Positions 25,135 to 32,548 of a stretch of DNA of 38,389 nt are shown piece after piece. This stretch comes from a virus: the IMG/VR virus record IMGVR_UViG_3300035703_000205, positions 1 to 38,389 of that record; one strand, given 5' to 3'. The notes below the pieces were generated by a model. That model was given only the letters and a program-made list of their open reading frames with translations. It had not been told where the DNA came from and made no database searches. How positions within the stretch are numbered: the first letter of the stretch is position 1; the number at the start of each line of letters is the position of its first letter. The position numbers and the translations under genes were made by a program.

Positions 25135-25410
25135 ATGACAAAGATCGCCATCAAAGCCAGCCAATACGGACGCCGCCAGCTTAACGTCAATGGGCGCGTT
25201 GTCGCCATCGACGGGCGCATCAGCGAAATCTCCGCCATATCGACCGCGCGCTGGGAAGGTGTCGCTGGCGGATCCAAGTTTGTTATCTCTGGCGGCAAGG
25301 CTGCTGGCGGCGCGAGCAACGAATGGTTCGTGCAGTGGGACGCGCACGGCGATCATACTTTCAAGGTCAAGAGCGCGACAGAAGCCTGCAACATCATTGA
25401 ACGCGCATAA
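25135..25410 (+). CDS. Hypothetical first gene of the rightward arm
   Basis: 91-residue basic protein, not recognised (MTKIAIKASQYGRRQLNVNG...). It looks like a compact beta protein followed by one helix (ATEACNIIERA), with no signal, membrane segment or zinc motif. I chose ATG 25135 because the GGAGACCTGCC ribosome leader ends there; an upstream in-frame extension would run through promoter P1. As the first gene after an early promoter it may be a host-takeover or regulatory protein, an inference from position only. Confidence 0.72.
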   Translation: MTKIAIKASQYGRRQLNVNGRVVAIDGRISEISAISTARWEGVAGGSKFVISGGKAAGGASNEWFVQWDAHGDHTFKVKSATEACNIIERA

Positions 25411-25414
25411 AGAA

Positions 25415-25436
25415 CGGGGGGCTTGACCGCCCCCCG
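25415..25436 (+). terminator. GC hairpin after the first rightward gene
   Basis: CGGGGGGC (25415-25422) pairs with GCCCCCCG (25429-25436) around TTGACC. There is no T-run, so it may only attenuate or stabilise the message rather than terminate. Confidence 0.4.
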
Positions 25437-25474
25437 ATCCTGCGCGTATGACTGAGACCGGGCCGAATGGGCCC

Positions 25475-25486
25475 ACGTAGCAACGT
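25475..25486 (+). repeat. ACGTAGCAACGT motif, copy 1
   Basis: A 12-base motif with ACGT at both ends, 31 bases before the helicase start. An identical copy stands 30 bases before the gene at 28435. No other function is evident. Confidence 0.5.
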
Positions 25487-25505
25487 AAACCGAAAGAGAC
25501 CTGCC

Positions 25506-26849
25506 ATGATATTATTACCCCACCAAATCGAAGACGCCGCCTTCCTCGCATCCCGCAAATTTGCCGGGTGTTTTAGCGGCATGGGTTCGGGCAAGACCCG
25601 AACCGCGCTCGAAGCCGCGCGCCTCGTCGGATCCGACTGCATCGTCATCATCGCGCCGCCCATTGCACTGCGGATGTGGGCGCGTGAGGCGCGCGATCAT
25701 CTGGGCCTGCCCGCGCAGGTGCTCAAGACCGGCGCGAGCAAGATCGACCCTCTCTCGCAGATCCTGATCATGTCTTACGAAATCGCCACCAAACGCATCG
25801 CGGAACTGATGGCGATTGCTTCACCGCTGGCGAAGTCGGTTTTGATCTGTGACGAGAGCCACGCGCTCAAGAGCATCAAAGCCAAGCGCACAAAAGCCAT
25901 CCTTGGGTTCGGTGGGCTGTGCTCCGCGTTCGCTCATTCGTGGATGCTGACCGGCACGCCCGCAACGCGTTGGAACGACGACCTGATCCCGTTTCTTTTC
26001 CGCGCCGCGCCCGAAGCGATGAAGGCCAAACTGGGCGGCCTGTCGATCGAGCGGTTCGAGATCCGCTATACGATCCGCCAGCAAAAGCAGTTCCAAGGCG
26101 CGCGCTTCCCAGTGCCGATGACTGTCGGATCTCGCAACACAGAGGAATTGCGCGAGATCATGTATTCCGGCCCGGATCGCGTCGCCGTTCGGCGCGAACT
26201 GGCCGACGTCTGGGCAGCGATGCCGCCCATCACCTACAATCGGTATTCGATCCCGCTGTCGGCGTCGCCCGAACTGTCGTCAGCCCTGACAGCGCTTCGT
26301 TCGATGTCGCAGCATCAGGTCGAGGAGAAGCTCGCGGCCAAAGACCCCGCGCTGTCGACCATGCGCCGCCTGATCGGGCTGGGCAAGGTGTCTGCCGCTG
26401 TCGAAGTGATCGCAGAACGCGCCTCTGGTTTGAACTCTGACGCGGTTCTCGTCGGGGCTTGGCATACCGAAGTCATCGACGAACTTTGCGCCGGTGTCCG
26501 CGCCAAGGGGCTGGTCTGCGAGATCCTCGACGGGCGCACCTCAATGGGGCGCAAGTCTGAGCTCGAGGCGAAGTTCAACGCCGGTGAGATCGATGTTCTT
26601 GTCGGCCAGATCGGCGCGATGGGCGTTTCGCTGAACCTCCAGCGCGGCGGAAACTGCATCATCGTCGTGGAGGAGGATTGGAGCCCGGCTATCATGGATC
26701 AGTTTTATGCTCGGCTTTATCGCATGGGGCAGGAGAAACACGTTCACGTCGACACGCTGGAAAGCGAAACCAAGATTGACGATGCGATCCACAAAATCAG
26801 CAACGAGAAGGCGCGCCAGCACCGGATCCTAAACACGAAGGCAGAATAA
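25506..26849 (+). CDS. SNF2/DEAD-like superfamily 2 helicase
   Basis: 447-residue SF2 ATPase. Motif I is GMGSGKT (residues 25-31), motif II DESH (116-119), motif III MLTGTPATRW, and in the second RecA-like lobe GVSLNLQRG and the motif VI segment QFYARLYRMGQ, a SNF2-type arrangement. It most likely remodels or unwinds DNA during replication or recombination. ATG 25506 is set by AGAGACCTGCC directly upstream. The next gene starts one base after its stop. Confidence 0.88.
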   Translation: MILLPHQIEDAAFLASRKFAGCFSGMGSGKTRTALEAARLVGSDCIVIIAPPIALRMWAREARDHLGLPAQVLKTGASKIDPLSQILIMSYEIATKRIAELMAIASPLAKSVLICDESHALKSIKAKRTKAILGFGGLCSAFAHSWMLTGTPATRWNDDLIPFLFRAAPEAMKAKLGGLSIERFEIRYTIRQQKQFQGARFPVPMTVGSRNTEELREIMYSGPDRVAVRRELADVWAAMPPITYNRYSIPLSASPELSSALTALRSMSQHQVEEKLAAKDPALSTMRRLIGLGKVSAAVEVIAERASGLNSDAVLVGAWHTEVIDELCAGVRAKGLVCEILDGRTSMGRKSELEAKFNAGEIDVLVGQIGAMGVSLNLQRGGNCIIVVEEDWSPAIMDQFYARLYRMGQEKHVHVDTLESETKIDDAIHKISNEKARQHRILNTKAE

Positions 26850-26850
26850 A

Positions 26851-27258
26851 ATGAAGAGACAAAGGACGTTTGAACCATGCCGGGAATGTGGCGCAATTCA
26901 CGCAAACCCTAGATCGTCATCCCTATGCGAGCCATGCGGGCCTATTGTTCGGGCAAGAAATGATCAATTAAAAGCTGAAGAACGCGAAATACAAATGACC
27001 GATGAAGGCATGATCGAACGGCTGCGTATTTTGGGCGATAGTGACGCGGCTGAGCGCATGGCGCAGTTGGTGGAAGATCTGACAGCGGCGGTAACAATCG
27101 CAACGCAGGCTTTGAACGCCTTGCACGAAGTCCAGACGTATAAACAGCCTGATGACCCTGATGAGGAGAACGCGCTGACGATGCACGAACTAGACGCATT
27201 TGACTTTGATGTGAACAGCGCGCGTGACGCTCTGACTGAACTGGTGCACGGCACATGA
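26851..27258 (+). CDS. Zinc-knuckle protein with helical tail
   Basis: 135-residue protein, function unknown. Cys10, Cys13, Cys26 and Cys29 (CREC...CEPC) form a likely zinc site at the N-terminus; the rest is acidic and helical, with a coiled-coil-like stretch from about residue 45 to 90. The start lies one base after the helicase stop, so the two are translationally coupled, suggesting an accessory to it. Confidence 0.72.
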   Translation: MKRQRTFEPCRECGAIHANPRSSSLCEPCGPIVRARNDQLKAEEREIQMTDEGMIERLRILGDSDAAERMAQLVEDLTAAVTIATQALNALHEVQTYKQPDDPDEENALTMHELDAFDFDVNSARDALTELVHGT

Positions 27259-27374
27259 AAGATTGGATTGACCTGCTGCTCCCGCCTGTTCTTGGGATCG
27301 CCACCGGCTGCGCCATTGTCCTATTTGCAAACTGGATCCACCTTGGAACCATTGTTTTGCAGATGTTTAACTGA
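27255..27374 (+). CDS. Small single-span membrane protein
   Basis: 39 residues (MKDWIDLLLPPVLGIA..., ending IVLQMFN), overlapping the previous stop by four bases (ATGA). Residues 7-27 form one hydrophobic helix (LLLPPVLGIATGCAIVLF). Too small for family assignment; it is supported by the coupled start and clean membrane segment. Confidence 0.6.
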   Translation: MKDWIDLLLPPVLGIATGCAIVLFANWIHLGTIVLQMFN

Positions 27375-27406
27375 TCACGAAATATTTCAACCAAGGAGAC
27401 CTGCCT

Positions 27407-28396
27407 ATGACACCCGAAGACCTAAAGAGCGCGATCCTGCGGGGCGCTGATGTGATCGACGCGCGCAAGACGTTTAGCGTTGATCGCTCAAAATATCTGA
27501 ACGCCAGCGAGGCGCTGTCTTGCATCCGCAAACAATGGTTCTCGAAGCACGAACCCAGCGACGCGCCGCAGGATTGGGGCTTTGCCCGGCGCGGCACGCA
27601 CGGCGAAAAATACGTCGTTGAGATGCTGCGCGCATCTGGCATTGAGCTGATGCTGGCAGGCGATGATCAGGAGAGCGTCGCAGACGACGAACTGCGGATA
27701 TCTGCCACGCCTGACGGCGTGCTGTTCAACGCATCCGGCGCGCACGTCGCGCTGGAGATCAAGACCATCGACCCGCGCACGAACCGCGCGAACCTGCCGC
27801 GCCGCGAGCACGTCGCGCAGATCCAAATCGCGATGGAACTGCTGAACAAGGTCGCCAAACTGGACATATCGCACGGGCTGATCGTTTACATGGATGCGTC
27901 GAACTTTAATCAGCTTGACCCCTACCAGATCGAACGGAACCCGGGGATCCTCTTTGATATGCAGCTGCGCGCCAATCAGGTGCTGAAGACGCGGAACGTC
28001 GAACGCCTTGACCGCGAAGGGCGAGCGACTGGCGCGTGCAAAACCTGCCCTTACGCGGAGCGATGCGGCGTGGATCTGTCGGAGACAAAGGCGTTCACGC
28101 GCTCAAATCGCGGCTCGCAGCTTGATGCGATCGTGCAGCGCTATGTCGAGATCAAGGAGGCGCAAGACGCGCTCTCTGGCGAGAAAGACGCGCTCGCCGA
28201 AGAGATCAAGGAAGAGCTGCGCAAGCGCAACACCTCGTCGACTATCGTCGGCGACATCGAAGTCGAGTTGTCGTCTGTCGCCGGGCGTTCTAGTCTTGAC
28301 CAGAAAGCAATGGAGAAGGCGGGGCTTGACCTGACGCCTTTCAAAAAGTTCGGTCCGCCGTCTGAGCGGCTGACTGTAAAGCCGCTGGCGAGCTGA
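27407..28396 (+). CDS. Cas4-like PD-(D/E)XK exonuclease with Fe-S cluster
   Basis: 329-residue nuclease. The catalytic core shows His65, Asp103 (TPDGVLF), Glu117 and Lys119 (ALEIKTID), and a downstream Gln in HVAQIQIAME. Four cysteines, Cys39 (EALSCIRKQWF) and Cys211, Cys214, Cys220 (CKTCPYAERC), match the Cas4/AddB Fe-S pattern. The last 100 residues are a charged helix plus a small domain. Together with the ssDNA-binding candidate and polymerase downstream it probably processes DNA ends for replication and recombination. ATG 27407 follows GGAGACCTGCC with one extra base. Confidence 0.87.
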   Translation: MTPEDLKSAILRGADVIDARKTFSVDRSKYLNASEALSCIRKQWFSKHEPSDAPQDWGFARRGTHGEKYVVEMLRASGIELMLAGDDQESVADDELRISATPDGVLFNASGAHVALEIKTIDPRTNRANLPRREHVAQIQIAMELLNKVAKLDISHGLIVYMDASNFNQLDPYQIERNPGILFDMQLRANQVLKTRNVERLDREGRATGACKTCPYAERCGVDLSETKAFTRSNRGSQLDAIVQRYVEIKEAQDALSGEKDALAEEIKEELRKRNTSSTIVGDIEVELSSVAGRSSLDQKAMEKAGLDLTPFKKFGPPSERLTVKPLAS

Positions 28397-28404
28397 TCGC
28401 CAGA

Positions 28405-28416
28405 ACGTAGCAACGT
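28405..28416 (+). repeat. ACGTAGCAACGT motif, copy 2
   Basis: Identical to the copy at 25475-25486 and again about 30 bases ahead of a start codon (28435). Confidence 0.5.
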
Positions 28417-28434
28417 GCAAAATAGGAGCACAAT

Positions 28435-29133
28435 ATGACCACATCTTTGACCGCCTATCTATCCTCTGCTGATCTGCCGGACATCTCCGATGATCAGATG
28501 ATCGCCGCGCTCTCTGACACCACCGAAGAGCAACGCACCGGAACTGGGCTGAATGTCCAGTATCTGGCTTTCTCTGGCAAAACCGGATCCTACGCGCTGG
28601 GCCGCGACCGCACCGACGTCCACGATCAGCTGTTCGTGATCGAACCAAAATCAGTGGTTGAAGGCTGGATCTGCTGGAAAGCAAGCAAACCAATCGATCG
28701 CGTCGAATGGTCGATCTTCAACAAACGCGCCGCCGTCGCGGAGCCAGATCTGCCCGATCACGCGCCCTATAACACCAAGACGGGCGAGGGCTGGCATCGC
28801 GCACTGGGCTTTGGCTGCGTCTCGATGGACGGCGCGCAGACCAGCATCAAGTTCGTGACGAACTCAGTTTCTGGACGCAACGCGATCACCGACCTGTTGA
28901 ATGAGATCGTGCGCCGCATGACATCTGGCGCGCCGTCTATGCCGATCTTTGAGTTCGCCGCTGAACAGTTCACGGCTCAAGGCGCGGTGAACTATAAGCC
29001 AAAGTTCGTGATCCACGGCTGGGCGACGCGCCCAGAGGTCGAGGCGTTCTTTGCGGGATCGACTGATCTCGATGGCTTGCTTTATGGTGTGGATGGCGCA
29101 AACGCCAAGCCGCTGACCCGCGCTCGCCGCTAA
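28435..29133 (+). CDS. Putative single-stranded DNA-binding protein
   Basis: 232-residue soluble protein. It is beta-rich with aromatic residues scattered through strands (EGWICWKASKPIDRVEWSIF, GWHRALGFGCVSMDG) and a late YKPKFVIHGWATRPE segment, similar in style to phage ssDNA-binding proteins encoded between exonuclease and polymerase. I do not recognise a specific family, and it lacks the usual acidic C-terminal tip, ending LTRARR. ATG 28435 has AGGAG upstream. The role is inferred from position. Confidence 0.7.
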   Translation: MTTSLTAYLSSADLPDISDDQMIAALSDTTEEQRTGTGLNVQYLAFSGKTGSYALGRDRTDVHDQLFVIEPKSVVEGWICWKASKPIDRVEWSIFNKRAAVAEPDLPDHAPYNTKTGEGWHRALGFGCVSMDGAQTSIKFVTNSVSGRNAITDLLNEIVRRMTSGAPSMPIFEFAAEQFTAQGAVNYKPKFVIHGWATRPEVEAFFAGSTDLDGLLYGVDGANAKPLTRARR

Positions 29134-29144
29134 AACACCACGGG

Positions 29145-29163
29145 GGGCGCGCCAGACGCGCCC
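29145..29163 (+). terminator. GC hairpin before the polymerase gene
   Basis: GGGCGCG (29145-29151) pairs with CGCGCCC (29157-29163) around CCAGA in the short gap after 29133. No T-run; weak evidence for termination. Confidence 0.35.
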
Positions 29164-29188
29164 TCTGCCCCCATTTAAGGCCTGCCCC

Positions 29189-30991
29189 ATGACATATGAC
29201 CTGATCACCGACAAAGCCGCCCTGTGGCGCGCTCTGGCGCTGTGCCAGACGGCGACCGCGCTTGATTTCGAGACGACTTCGCTGCGCCCGATAGATGGCC
29301 GCGTTCGGCTCGCGCAGCTGCGCAACGAAAAGCTGCGCTGCATCGTTGACTTTGACCAGATCCCCGGCGGTTTCGCGGGCTGCGCAAAATTGTTCGAGAG
29401 GTTCGGCCCTTGGGTCGTGTTCAATTCGGGCTTTGAGATGCGCTGGTTCGTCGCCGCCGGCGCTTGCCCTGACATCGTGGATGTCGGCCACCTGCGCCGG
29501 GCGCGCATGGGCGGGGGCCGGTTCTCGCTTGCTGATATGGTGCGCTGGGATCTTGAGCAGACCCTCGCCAAAGACGAGCAAGTGTCGAACTGGGCCGCGC
29601 CCGAACTATCGCAGCAACAGCTCGAATATGCGATCCGCGACGCCGATGTCACGTTTGAACTCTGGGAGCACTGGAAAGCCAAAACGACAGTGGCGCACGA
29701 CCGCGCCGCGCAGATCCTCGACGATATGACGCTGGGCGTCATTGAGATGGAGGAAGCCGGGATGCTGCTTGACCGGCGCGCGCACCGCGAACTGGTGGCG
29801 CGCTGGGAGCAGATCCGCGACGATCTCGCCCTGCAAGTGCGCGCGCTGATCCCCGAAACGGATGTCGTGAACCTCAATTCGAACCCGCAGTTCTCCGACT
29901 TCTTCGCGCGGATCTTTCCCGATCGCGTGCTGTCGGTCTGGCCGAAGACCGAAAAAACGAACCAGCTTGAGATTTCCGGCGAAGCGCTGTCCAAAATGGC
30001 CGGGCTGTTCCCCGGCACGCCGATCGAGGCGGCGCTCGACGCGCTGTCGCGCTATCGCAAAATTCAGAAATACATATCGAGCTTTGGGCAGACTGTGATC
30101 GACACCGCGACCAGATCGCCAGACGGGCGGGTGCGCGCGCGGTTCAACGTCGGCGCCGCGCGAACCTGCCGGTTCTCCAGTTCCAGCCCGAACCTCCAGC
30201 AAGTGCCACGCGACAAGAAGCTGTTCGCGGCTGACGAAGATCAGACCCGCGTGCGCAAATCGTTCATCGCGCCGCCCGGGTCGTTGTTGGTGTCTTACGA
30301 TTATTCGGCGATCGAAATGCGCGTGCTCGCGCTGCTGTCTGGCGATGACCAGTTGCTCGAAGATGTCGTGTTCGGAGACGTGCACTCCGAAGTGGCGGCG
30401 GTGATCGCCGGGCACAAGATCGACAAGAAAACGCCAGAGGGCAAGAACGCGCGCAGCGCAGCAAAGGGCGTGTCGTTCGGCATCATTTACGGATCCGGCG
30501 CGGGCGGGCTGGCGCTCACGATGCGCACGCCGATCGAAAAAGCGCAGACGTATATCGATTTCTGGGCTGATCGATACAAGCGCGCTTTTGCCTACCGCTT
30601 CCAGATGCAGGAGGAGGCGCAGGCGACGGGCTATTTGACGATGTGCGACGGCGGCACGATCTATCTTGGCAAGCGAAACGCGGATTTGCCCAAATGCGCG
30701 AACTATCCCGTCCAGCGCGCCGCGCTGTCAGTGATGGCGCGCGCGATCACCCGGCACAAGACGACGCTCGACCAGCTGCGCGGATCTGGCGCGCTCGACC
30801 CGTCCCGAACGCTATTGCTCGCCACGATCCACGACGCGCTGATCGACGAGGCGCTAGAGACGCAGGCGGAGATCGTCAAGCAGGCGATGGCCGCCGACAT
30901 GACCGCCGGTTACCTTGACTTTTTCCCCGGCGCGCCGACGGACAACTTGATCGAAGGCGGCGTCGGCCCGAACTGGGCGGATTTGGGATAA
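29189..30991 (+). CDS. polA: Family A DNA polymerase with 3'-5' exonuclease
   Basis: 600-residue replicative polymerase. The DEDD exonuclease has Asp26/Glu28 (LDFETTS), a variant ExoII NSGFE with Glu for the usual Asp, and ExoIII YAIRDADVTFELW. The polymerase domain has motif A VSYDYSAIEMR (Asp371), motif B RSAAKGVSFGIIYG, and motif C IHDALIDE (Asp549). In motif C the usual Glu after Asp is Ala550. There is no 5'-3' exonuclease domain, as in phage enzymes. The start at ATG 29189 has AAGG and a CTGCCCC leader. It is probably used with the clamp-like protein downstream. Confidence 0.93.
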   Translation: MTYDLITDKAALWRALALCQTATALDFETTSLRPIDGRVRLAQLRNEKLRCIVDFDQIPGGFAGCAKLFERFGPWVVFNSGFEMRWFVAAGACPDIVDVGHLRRARMGGGRFSLADMVRWDLEQTLAKDEQVSNWAAPELSQQQLEYAIRDADVTFELWEHWKAKTTVAHDRAAQILDDMTLGVIEMEEAGMLLDRRAHRELVARWEQIRDDLALQVRALIPETDVVNLNSNPQFSDFFARIFPDRVLSVWPKTEKTNQLEISGEALSKMAGLFPGTPIEAALDALSRYRKIQKYISSFGQTVIDTATRSPDGRVRARFNVGAARTCRFSSSSPNLQQVPRDKKLFAADEDQTRVRKSFIAPPGSLLVSYDYSAIEMRVLALLSGDDQLLEDVVFGDVHSEVAAVIAGHKIDKKTPEGKNARSAAKGVSFGIIYGSGAGGLALTMRTPIEKAQTYIDFWADRYKRAFAYRFQMQEEAQATGYLTMCDGGTIYLGKRNADLPKCANYPVQRAALSVMARAITRHKTTLDQLRGSGALDPSRTLLLATIHDALIDEALETQAEIVKQAMAADMTAGYLDFFPGAPTDNLIEGGVGPNWADLG

Positions 30992-31001
30992 TTATTTTTA
31001 A

Positions 31002-31070
31002 GACCGGTCTTTACATTCCTTGCGACCGGTCTTATATAGGATATACGAAACGCAAACAAGGAGACCTGCC
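31002..31070 (+). promoter_or_regulatory. Rightward promoter P2 with twin GACCGGTC operators and leader
   Basis: Near-copy of P1. AAGACCGGTCTT, a perfect palindrome, begins at 31000; the second GACCGGTC is at 31024, 22 bases from the first. -35 TTTACA (31010-31015), 17-base spacer, -10 TATATA (31033-31038), a better consensus than P1. The leader again reads ACGAAACGCAAACA then GGAGACCTGCC. Confidence 0.8.
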
Positions 31071-31277
31071 GTGACCTTTTCATTCGCACCAATCACTTCC
31101 GAAACCATTTTGGCGGACATCGCCACCCTTGACGACGCAAAGGCTGTAGCGCGCGATATGCGCAAAACCGCAATAATTGTCGCCGATGCGCACGGCGAGG
31201 CATCCGAAATCGCGCGCTCTGTATCCGCGCGCTACTTTGATTTCGTTGACGCAATGGCCGAAAAATTTGCCGCATAA
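31071..31277 (+). CDS. Small hypothetical protein under promoter P2
   Basis: 68-residue Ala-rich helical protein, not recognised (starts MTFSFAPITSETIL, ends AMAEKFAA). The start is GTG 31071, fixed by GGAGACCTGCC directly before it. A UUCG-loop terminator follows at once, so most P2 transcripts may carry only this gene, implying a need for it in bulk. Function unknown. Confidence 0.7.
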   Translation: MTFSFAPITSETILADIATLDDAKAVARDMRKTAIIVADAHGEASEIARSVSARYFDFVDAMAEKFAA

Positions 31278-31281
31278 TCAC

Positions 31282-31303
31282 TGGGGGCTTCGGCCCCCAT
31301 TTC
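31282..31303 (+). terminator. Intrinsic terminator with TTCG loop
   Basis: TGGGGGC (31282-31288), loop TTCG, GCCCCCA (31293-31299), then TTTC. Short T-run, but the stem and tetraloop are strong; partial read-through would feed the genes beyond. Confidence 0.6.
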
Positions 31304-31319
31304 ATCCCGGAGACCTGCC

Positions 31320-31784
31320 ATGATCCACCATTTCGAACCCGATCAGATCCCGCCGCCAGTGCCGAACGGCGCGCTCGAAAGCGCGAACGACGCGCTCCGC
31401 TTTATGTTTGGCGGCAACGCGACCTTCACGCTCCGCAGCGAGAAGACCGGCACGCGATACACTTACAAGATCCGCCAGCAAAATGAGGATGCGCCGTTCT
31501 TCGTCTCAGTGCTGCGCGGATCCAATAATGAGCGCGACTATCAGTATATCGGCTGCATTTTTGGCGAAGATCGCGGAACGCTCAAAGCCGGGGCCAAAGG
31601 TATGCCCAGCGTGCCCAGCTTCAAAGCGCTGTCTTGGACGCTAACGCAGCTGTGCGCGCACGCGCGGATCCCCGAACAGCTCTTGATCTTTCACGAGGGC
31701 CGCTGCTGCGCCTGCGGGCGCAAACTTACCACCCCCGAAAGCATCCTCTCTGGCATTGGGCCAGAGTGTGCAAAGAAATCATAA
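31320..31784 (+). CDS. DUF6011 protein with C-terminal zinc site
   Basis: 154-residue protein. The last 30 residues, HEGRCCACGRKLTTPES then LSGIGPECAKKS, are the DUF6011 signature, in which the cysteines bind zinc. The N-terminal 110 residues are alpha/beta (NATFTLRSEKTGTRYTYKI). Members occur in phage and plasmid replication regions; the biochemical role is not known. ATG 31320 follows GGAGACCTGCC exactly. Confidence 0.83.
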   Translation: MIHHFEPDQIPPPVPNGALESANDALRFMFGGNATFTLRSEKTGTRYTYKIRQQNEDAPFFVSVLRGSNNERDYQYIGCIFGEDRGTLKAGAKGMPSVPSFKALSWTLTQLCAHARIPEQLLIFHEGRCCACGRKLTTPESILSGIGPECAKKS

Positions 31785-31795
31785 GGAGACCTGCC

Positions 31796-32404
31796 ATGAC
31801 TGACTTTTCCATTCAATTAAACACTAACATCCTGCGCGCTGCGCTGATCTGCACAAGCGACGAGGAGACGCGCTATTATTTGCAGGGCGTCAGCATCGAA
31901 CCGAACCCGCGCGATCTGCGCGTCGTCAGCACCGACGGCCACCGGCTGTTTTGCGCGCGCATTGATGTCGTTGTCGATGTCGACAAGTTCCTGATCCCCA
32001 AAGACGCGCTGGCGCGGGCGCTGAAGGGGTATAAGCATACCCACCTATACATATCCCGCGAAGGCAATCTGTGGCGCGCTGGTGACGTTGTTTTCACGCC
32101 CATTGATGGTGTTTTCCCCGACAGCTGGCCGCGCGTCATCCCGCAGGATCCACCGGCGACGCTGACTGCAGCGCAGTTTAATCCCGCGTATCTGGCCGAC
32201 ATGAAAAAGATCGCGGAGGCGCTGGACGGGAAAGGATCGATTGCATCCATTTACCAAGACGGGATGAACCAGGCGCTGGTGACATTCGGCGCGCGTGAGG
32301 ATTGCCTCGCAGTGGTCATGCCGCACCGCAACGACAATCTGCTGGGCCCGCAGGCGCGGCGCTCGCTCGTCCATTCCCTAATCACCATTCCAACCACCGC
32401 ATAA
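31796..32404 (+). CDS. Shortened DnaN-like sliding clamp
   Basis: 202 residues against about 366 for bacterial DnaN. Matches are strong and in order: RYYLQGVSIE, RVVSTDGHRLF (RYYLNG and VATDGHRL in DnaN), DGVFPDSWPRVIP, then FNPAYLADMKKIAEAL and the clamp ending VVMPHR (VVMPMR in DnaN). The first domain of DnaN is absent, and the first half of the third domain also seems missing, as the sequence passes from the RVIP loop to the FNxxYL helix. About 25 extra residues follow the normal end. It may tether the phage polymerase; how it would close a ring is an open question. Confidence 0.8.
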   Translation: MTDFSIQLNTNILRAALICTSDEETRYYLQGVSIEPNPRDLRVVSTDGHRLFCARIDVVVDVDKFLIPKDALARALKGYKHTHLYISREGNLWRAGDVVFTPIDGVFPDSWPRVIPQDPPATLTAAQFNPAYLADMKKIAEALDGKGSIASIYQDGMNQALVTFGAREDCLAVVMPHRNDNLLGPQARRSLVHSLITIPTTA

Positions 32405-32415
32405 GGAGACCTGCC

Positions 32416-32535
32416 ATGTTGAACGAAATCCGCCGCGTTTTTTCCAAATCGACCCCCGCCCAGATCGCAGAAGCGATCTGCGGGCTGGGATGCCTGTTCG
32501 GGCTGCTCGCCCTGTTCTTAATCGTCACGCCATAA
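32416..32535 (+). CDS. Small single-span membrane protein
   Basis: 39 residues (MLNEIRRVFSKSTPAQ..., ending LFLIVTP). The C-terminal half is one hydrophobic helix (ICGLGCLFGLLALFLIV) after a basic N-terminus, so the N-terminus should face the cytoplasm. The start carries the same GGAGACCTGCC leader as its larger neighbours, which supports real expression. Confidence 0.68.
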   Translation: MLNEIRRVFSKSTPAQIAEAICGLGCLFGLLALFLIVTP

Positions 32536-32548
32536 GGAGGCCAAAAAT

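Larger units (their letters stand above)
25124..32415 (+). repeat. Repeated translation leader GGAGACCTGCC (seven copies)
   Basis: Identical or near-identical 11-base leaders stand directly before start codons at 25124, 25495 (AGAGACCTGCC), 27395 (one extra base to ATG), 31060, 31309, 31785 and 32405. GGAG serves as Shine-Dalgarno; ACCTGCC is the constant spacer. Other rightward genes use different leaders. Confidence 0.85.

Noticed and set aside
28864-30018. Minus-strand ORF of 384 codons
   Set aside because: Antisense to the ssDNA-binding candidate and polymerase; Ser/Arg-rich composition typical of a complement frame in high-GC DNA.
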